Source of the DNA: Streptomyces sp. SDr-06
GTDB lineage: Bacteria > Actinomycetota > Actinomycetes > Streptomycetales > Streptomycetaceae
Direction: 5' to 3'
DNA length: 64,000 nucleotides
Assembly (NCBI RefSeq): GCF_003324565.1
Contig: NZ_QOLA01000024.1
Span: 1-64,000 of the forward strand
In this document: positions 61,313 to 64,000 of the stretch, piece after piece
Layout: each line of letters opens with the position of its first letter
Numbering within the stretch: the first letter of the stretch is position 1
The notes under the pieces: model-generated
Database searches by the model: none
Seen by the model: the letters and a program-made list of their open reading frames with translations, nothing else
Told to the model about the DNA's origin: nothing
Program-made: the position numbers and the translations under genes

Positions 61313-62605
61313 TCGATCGGCACTCTGTGGAGTGATCGCAGGGTACGAGGCGGCCTTCCTCGTGATCCTGAACTCTTCACTGAGACAATGGGGTTCACGA
61401 GAAGGGCCGCGCGGTTGAGTGTGCTGGCGTCGACCGGTAGGCAGAATGCGGACGCGGAACTCTCACGCTTTCGGACGGCCTTCTACGGGTGTCTGTCCGC
61501 GCGGTCGGACGCGTTCTTCGTGCACTGCTGTGCGCGGACGAGTCAACCCCGGGCGCCGGGTTGAGTTGTCCCTGCTCGGCGTGCACCAACGCGGCTACGG
61601 CTCGCTGTGCGGATCCCTGAACCACGGCCGCTCGACAACGAGGCCTTGCGTGACCGGCTGATAACCCTGCCGATGCCCAGGGGCCCGCACGGCGCTTGCC
61701 GGCACATCCACGGCGATCGTCCGGACACCGGCCGGGGCGAGCTCAATCCTGAACTCGCCCCGGCCGGGTGGCGGTCCACCCCATGCCGAGGTGACGGAAC
61801 GCCGGGCCCCGCAACACAAAGGCCCCCAAGACCCCCTTCTCCGGCCTCACCGCCGCTCGCCGTGGTGGCAGATCGCGCGGGGACCGCGGCCCGCCGGTCG
61901 TGCGACTTTGTCCAAAGCGGCGCGGGCCCTGCGCTCGACGAGGATCCGTATGCAGTCCCGCACCGGCCAGTCACGGAAGGCCGCGCGCCTGACGCCGACG
62001 GCCGCCAGTACGTCTGGGTATCGATGCTTCCGCCGTCCAACGCCGATCAGGAGCACTGAAGTTGACAGCCCTGGCGATCGGGCCGGTGAGCCGGGCCAAG
62101 GTGTGGGACCAGGGGCCCCGGACCGGGGCCGTTCGCCGCGCCCGTGCACCACAGCGGCATCGCTCGACCGGTCCCCCGCCCTCGACCAGCACTGCGGACT
62201 CTTGCTCTCGGCACCACAAGTGACAGGTGTGCTGCGGAAGGGCACGGCCCCGTTTCGGCGTGGCGCAGTGCGGATGTGGACAGGGTGGTTCCGTGTTGGC
62301 CGACTCGGCGTTGGGGGACGTAATCGCCAGGTCAGGTCATGCGCCGACTCGGAAAGCGTTCCGCGGTCAGAGTACCGCTGCGATCGGCCGTGACCCGGTG
62401 TACTCCCGCCTCCCGCAGGTCCGCTGGGGATGGCTGATGCCGGTCGGGCCGTGGGGGTTGGCGGGAAAACGGTGAACCCCTGCCGGGCCGGGGCCGTTTC
62501 CCCCAGTGGCGTCCTGGATCGCCTGGACGCAGGGCCCGCGCGCCGGCCTCCGGTCGGCCACGGATCCTTTGGTGCCCTCAAGTGTCCCGATCGAAGGGAA
62601 CGTTG
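61313..62605. other. Long stretch without a supported gene
   Basis: Open frames on both strands lack start signals. Two minus-strand strings look protein-like: ELAPAGVRTIAVDVPASAVR near 61680-61750 and GVGRRKHRYPDVLAAVGVRR near 61990-62050, the latter faintly like the N-terminus of an IS5-type transposase. They are best read as remnants. Confidence 0.35.
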
Positions 62606-64000
62606 ATGCACACTGATCGACTTCTTTGGCGCGGCGGCGCCGACGCCCGCCCGCCGGGCGGAGCTCGGCGTTTACGCCCCGTCGTGTCCGTCGTGACGGC
62701 ATTCCTGCTGGCCTGTGCGGGGATCGTCACGGCCACCAGCACCGCGCGGGCCGTGAATGGCGACGGCACATCGCCGTTCGCCACGTACAACATGCACGGC
62801 TCCGACAACGGTTCACGGTGGACGTCGGAGGTCGCACCGCTGGCCGCGACCAACCAGGTGGTGGCGCTGCAGGAGGCGGGTGCGGGACCGCCGTTGCCGG
62901 CGCACGACAACGACCGCAGCGAGTTCCGCCAGATCCGGCTCACTCCCAACCGTGCCCCGCAGCCCAGTTCCGTCCAGCGGGTGACCTGGGCGGGCGGTCC
63001 GAACGCCAGCAGCCGCTACGTGTACTTTCTGCAGACCGACCCGCGCAGGGTCGCGGGGACGGATCTGGACACGTGGGACGGCGGCCAGATGAACCTGGCG
63101 TTCGTCACCGACACCCCGGCCGACGACGTCCGGGTGCTGGAGAACCCCGCCTACAACCCGGACCCCAACGCCCCCAACAACCGCTACCGGGCGCGTCCCC
63201 TGCTCGGTCTGCGGTTCGGCAGCACCTGGTACTGGAACACCCACGCCCGCGGTGAGGACGTGCAAGGACTGCTCGGCCAAGTCCGCGCCTTCGCGGCCAC
63301 CGACGGCCGGAACTGGGTGCTGGCCGGCGACTTCAACGTGAACATCCTCAACCGTTCCAACGACGAGGCCCGCAACCAGTCGTTGCATCTGCGCGCAGAC
63401 GAGGCTCTGCTGCGCACGGGGCAGCCGACGTACATCGGCGGCGACACACCGAGCGAGCTGGACTACGCGATCACGCGCGGTGCACCGGGCGGCTTCGCCG
63501 CGACCGTTCCCCGGGGCGGCGGATCCGACCACGTGCCCGTCGAGTTCGCCCGCACCCCGCCTCCGGTTCGGGCGCCGCTCCCGTCCCACGTCTTCCACAG
63601 CGTGCTGGCCTCCCCAACCGGCGGTCTGCTGCAGGAGAACCCGAACCGTACGATCACGGTCGGGCAGGCCCGCTACAACGGCAGCCAGACCTTCCAGATG
63701 TTCACCACCGACGCGCTCACCCACTACCTGCAGAACATCGGCACGGGTGACTGCATCGCGATCGCGCCCAGCGTCCGCCGGGCCGCCTCCACCCCGATCG
63801 TCGCGGGACGGTGCGCCGACCCGCGCGCGCAGTGGACCATCGCCCACCTCGATGACCCCCCGGCCTGGAACGACGACAACGGCGGACCGCAACGCTGGCG
63901 GAACGTGGCCGTCCCCGGCCTCTGCCTCACCCCGAACGGCGCCACGGTGAGCGCCGCGCCGTGCACCCAGGAAGCCGGCCAGCTCTGGTGGGACAACGCC
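62606..64000 (+). CDS. Secreted CdtB-like endonuclease with C-terminal lectin-like region (partial)
   Basis: At least 465 residues from ATG 62606 (AAGGGAA upstream), still open at the window end. A signal peptide (VVSVVTAFLLACAGIVTATS, cleavage near ARA-VNG) precedes an endonuclease/exonuclease/phosphatase domain whose motifs follow the cytolethal distending toxin B order: FATYNMHGSDNGSRW, VVALQEAGAG (Glu), NTHA (His), VLAGDFNVN (Asp/Asn), ELDYAI and GGSDHVPVEF (Asp-His). After about residue 330 comes a region with QxW-like signs (CADPRAQWTIAH, GPQRWRNVAVPGLCLTPNG, QLWWDN) suggesting a ricin-type beta-trefoil. All catalytic residues are present. It should be an extracellular metal-dependent DNase or phosphodiesterase; toxin activity is inference. 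Confidence 0.85.
   Translation, partial: MHTDRLLWRGGADARPPGGARRLRPVVSVVTAFLLACAGIVTATSTARAVNGDGTSPFATYNMHGSDNGSRWTSEVAPLAATNQVVALQEAGAGPPLPAHDNDRSEFRQIRLTPNRAPQPSSVQRVTWAGGPNASSRYVYFLQTDPRRVAGTDLDTWDGGQMNLAFVTDTPADDVRVLENPAYNPDPNAPNNRYRARPLLGLRFGSTWYWNTHARGEDVQGLLGQVRAFAATDGRNWVLAGDFNVNILNRSNDEARNQSLHLRADEALLRTGQPTYIGGDTPSELDYAITRGAPGGFAATVPRGGGSDHVPVEFARTPPPVRAPLPSHVFHSVLASPTGGLLQENPNRTITVGQARYNGSQTFQMFTTDALTHYLQNIGTGDCIAIAPSVRRAASTPIVAGRCADPRAQWTIAHLDDPPAWNDDNGGPQRWRNVAVPGLCLTPNGATVSAAPCTQEAGQLWWDNA

Noticed and set aside
61990..62060. IS5-type transposase N-terminus (GRRKHRYPDVLAAVG on minus strand)
   Set aside because: Only one short string resembles the family and the following sequence does not continue the match.
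1..64000. CRISPR arrays, tRNA or rRNA genes, replication origin
   Set aside because: No regularly spaced repeats with unique spacers, no tRNA cloverleaf-like segment and no rRNA sequence was recognised by reading; a tRNAscan or Infernal run would be decisive.

Overview
The window looks like a stretch of a Streptomyces (or close relative) chromosome or large linear replicon. It has very high GC with GC-rich third codon positions, GTG and TTG starts, and actinobacterial families throughout (SpoIIE-type phosphatase, rodlin-like secreted protein, class IV-type lanthipeptide synthetase). It is accessory DNA of the kind found on chromosome arms: at least ten insertion-sequence (IS) copies or fragments, many frameshifted or truncated genes, and no recognisable rRNA, tRNA or core housekeeping gene.

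Layout. 1-2.7 kb: end of a prepilin-peptidase-like gene, two hypothetical genes, a decayed lipoprotein and a frameshifted Imm32-type immunity gene. 2.76-11.2 kb: a compact minus-strand RiPP operon. It encodes a first radical SAM enzyme, a 27-residue lanthipeptide precursor, two ABC exporter half-transporters, a second radical SAM enzyme and a three-domain lanthionine synthetase. An IclR regulator is divergent at 11.8 kb. 12.5-19.3 kb: an IS graveyard (IS3 remnant, intact-looking IS5-type element, IS5-type element with a passenger gene) with decayed DUF6192-like and helicase-associated genes, a small secreted protein and a LysR regulator. 19.4-28.9 kb: PP2C phosphatase, P-loop kinase, a TetR/hydrolase pair with visible operators, an orphan kdpB, and an ankyrin protein. 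29-36.4 kb: secreted propeller protein and a NitT/TauT-type ABC uptake system divergent from a CitA/CitB-type two-component system. 36.6-46 kb: membrane-anchored XRE protein, small HEPN-like protein, DUF4157 (eCIS-core) protein, haloalkane-dehalogenase-like enzyme, APC permease, a second truncated Imm32 copy, and an MFS exporter divergent from a CGNR-type regulator. 46-48.7 kb: decayed DUF5959 and integrase genes and a second IS5-type element of the same unusual architecture. 48.7-55.3 kb: SDR, methyltransferase, PQQ-like propeller, MBL hydrolase and MFS exporter. 55.3-60.3 kb: transposase remnants around an alpha/beta hydrolase. 60.4-64 kb: small secreted proteins and a secreted CdtB-like nuclease running off the window.

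How the genes work together. In the RiPP operon most genes overlap by 4-14 bases, so a coupled pathway is likely: the precursor carries an ALQxL-type leader, the synthetase retains cyclase zinc ligands (class IV logic), the ABC pair would export the product, and two related radical SAM enzymes imply a further modification. The precursor has only one Thr and no Ser near its C-terminus but three Cys, so lanthionine formation alone cannot use all its cysteines. I regard this operon as the most likely undescribed system here. Second is a pair of related IS5-type elements that each carry a convergent helix-turn-helix passenger gene and a hairpin that would bury the transposase ribosome binding site.

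Limits: all family assignments come from reading motifs; no searches or alignments were run. Identities described as high are by-eye estimates.
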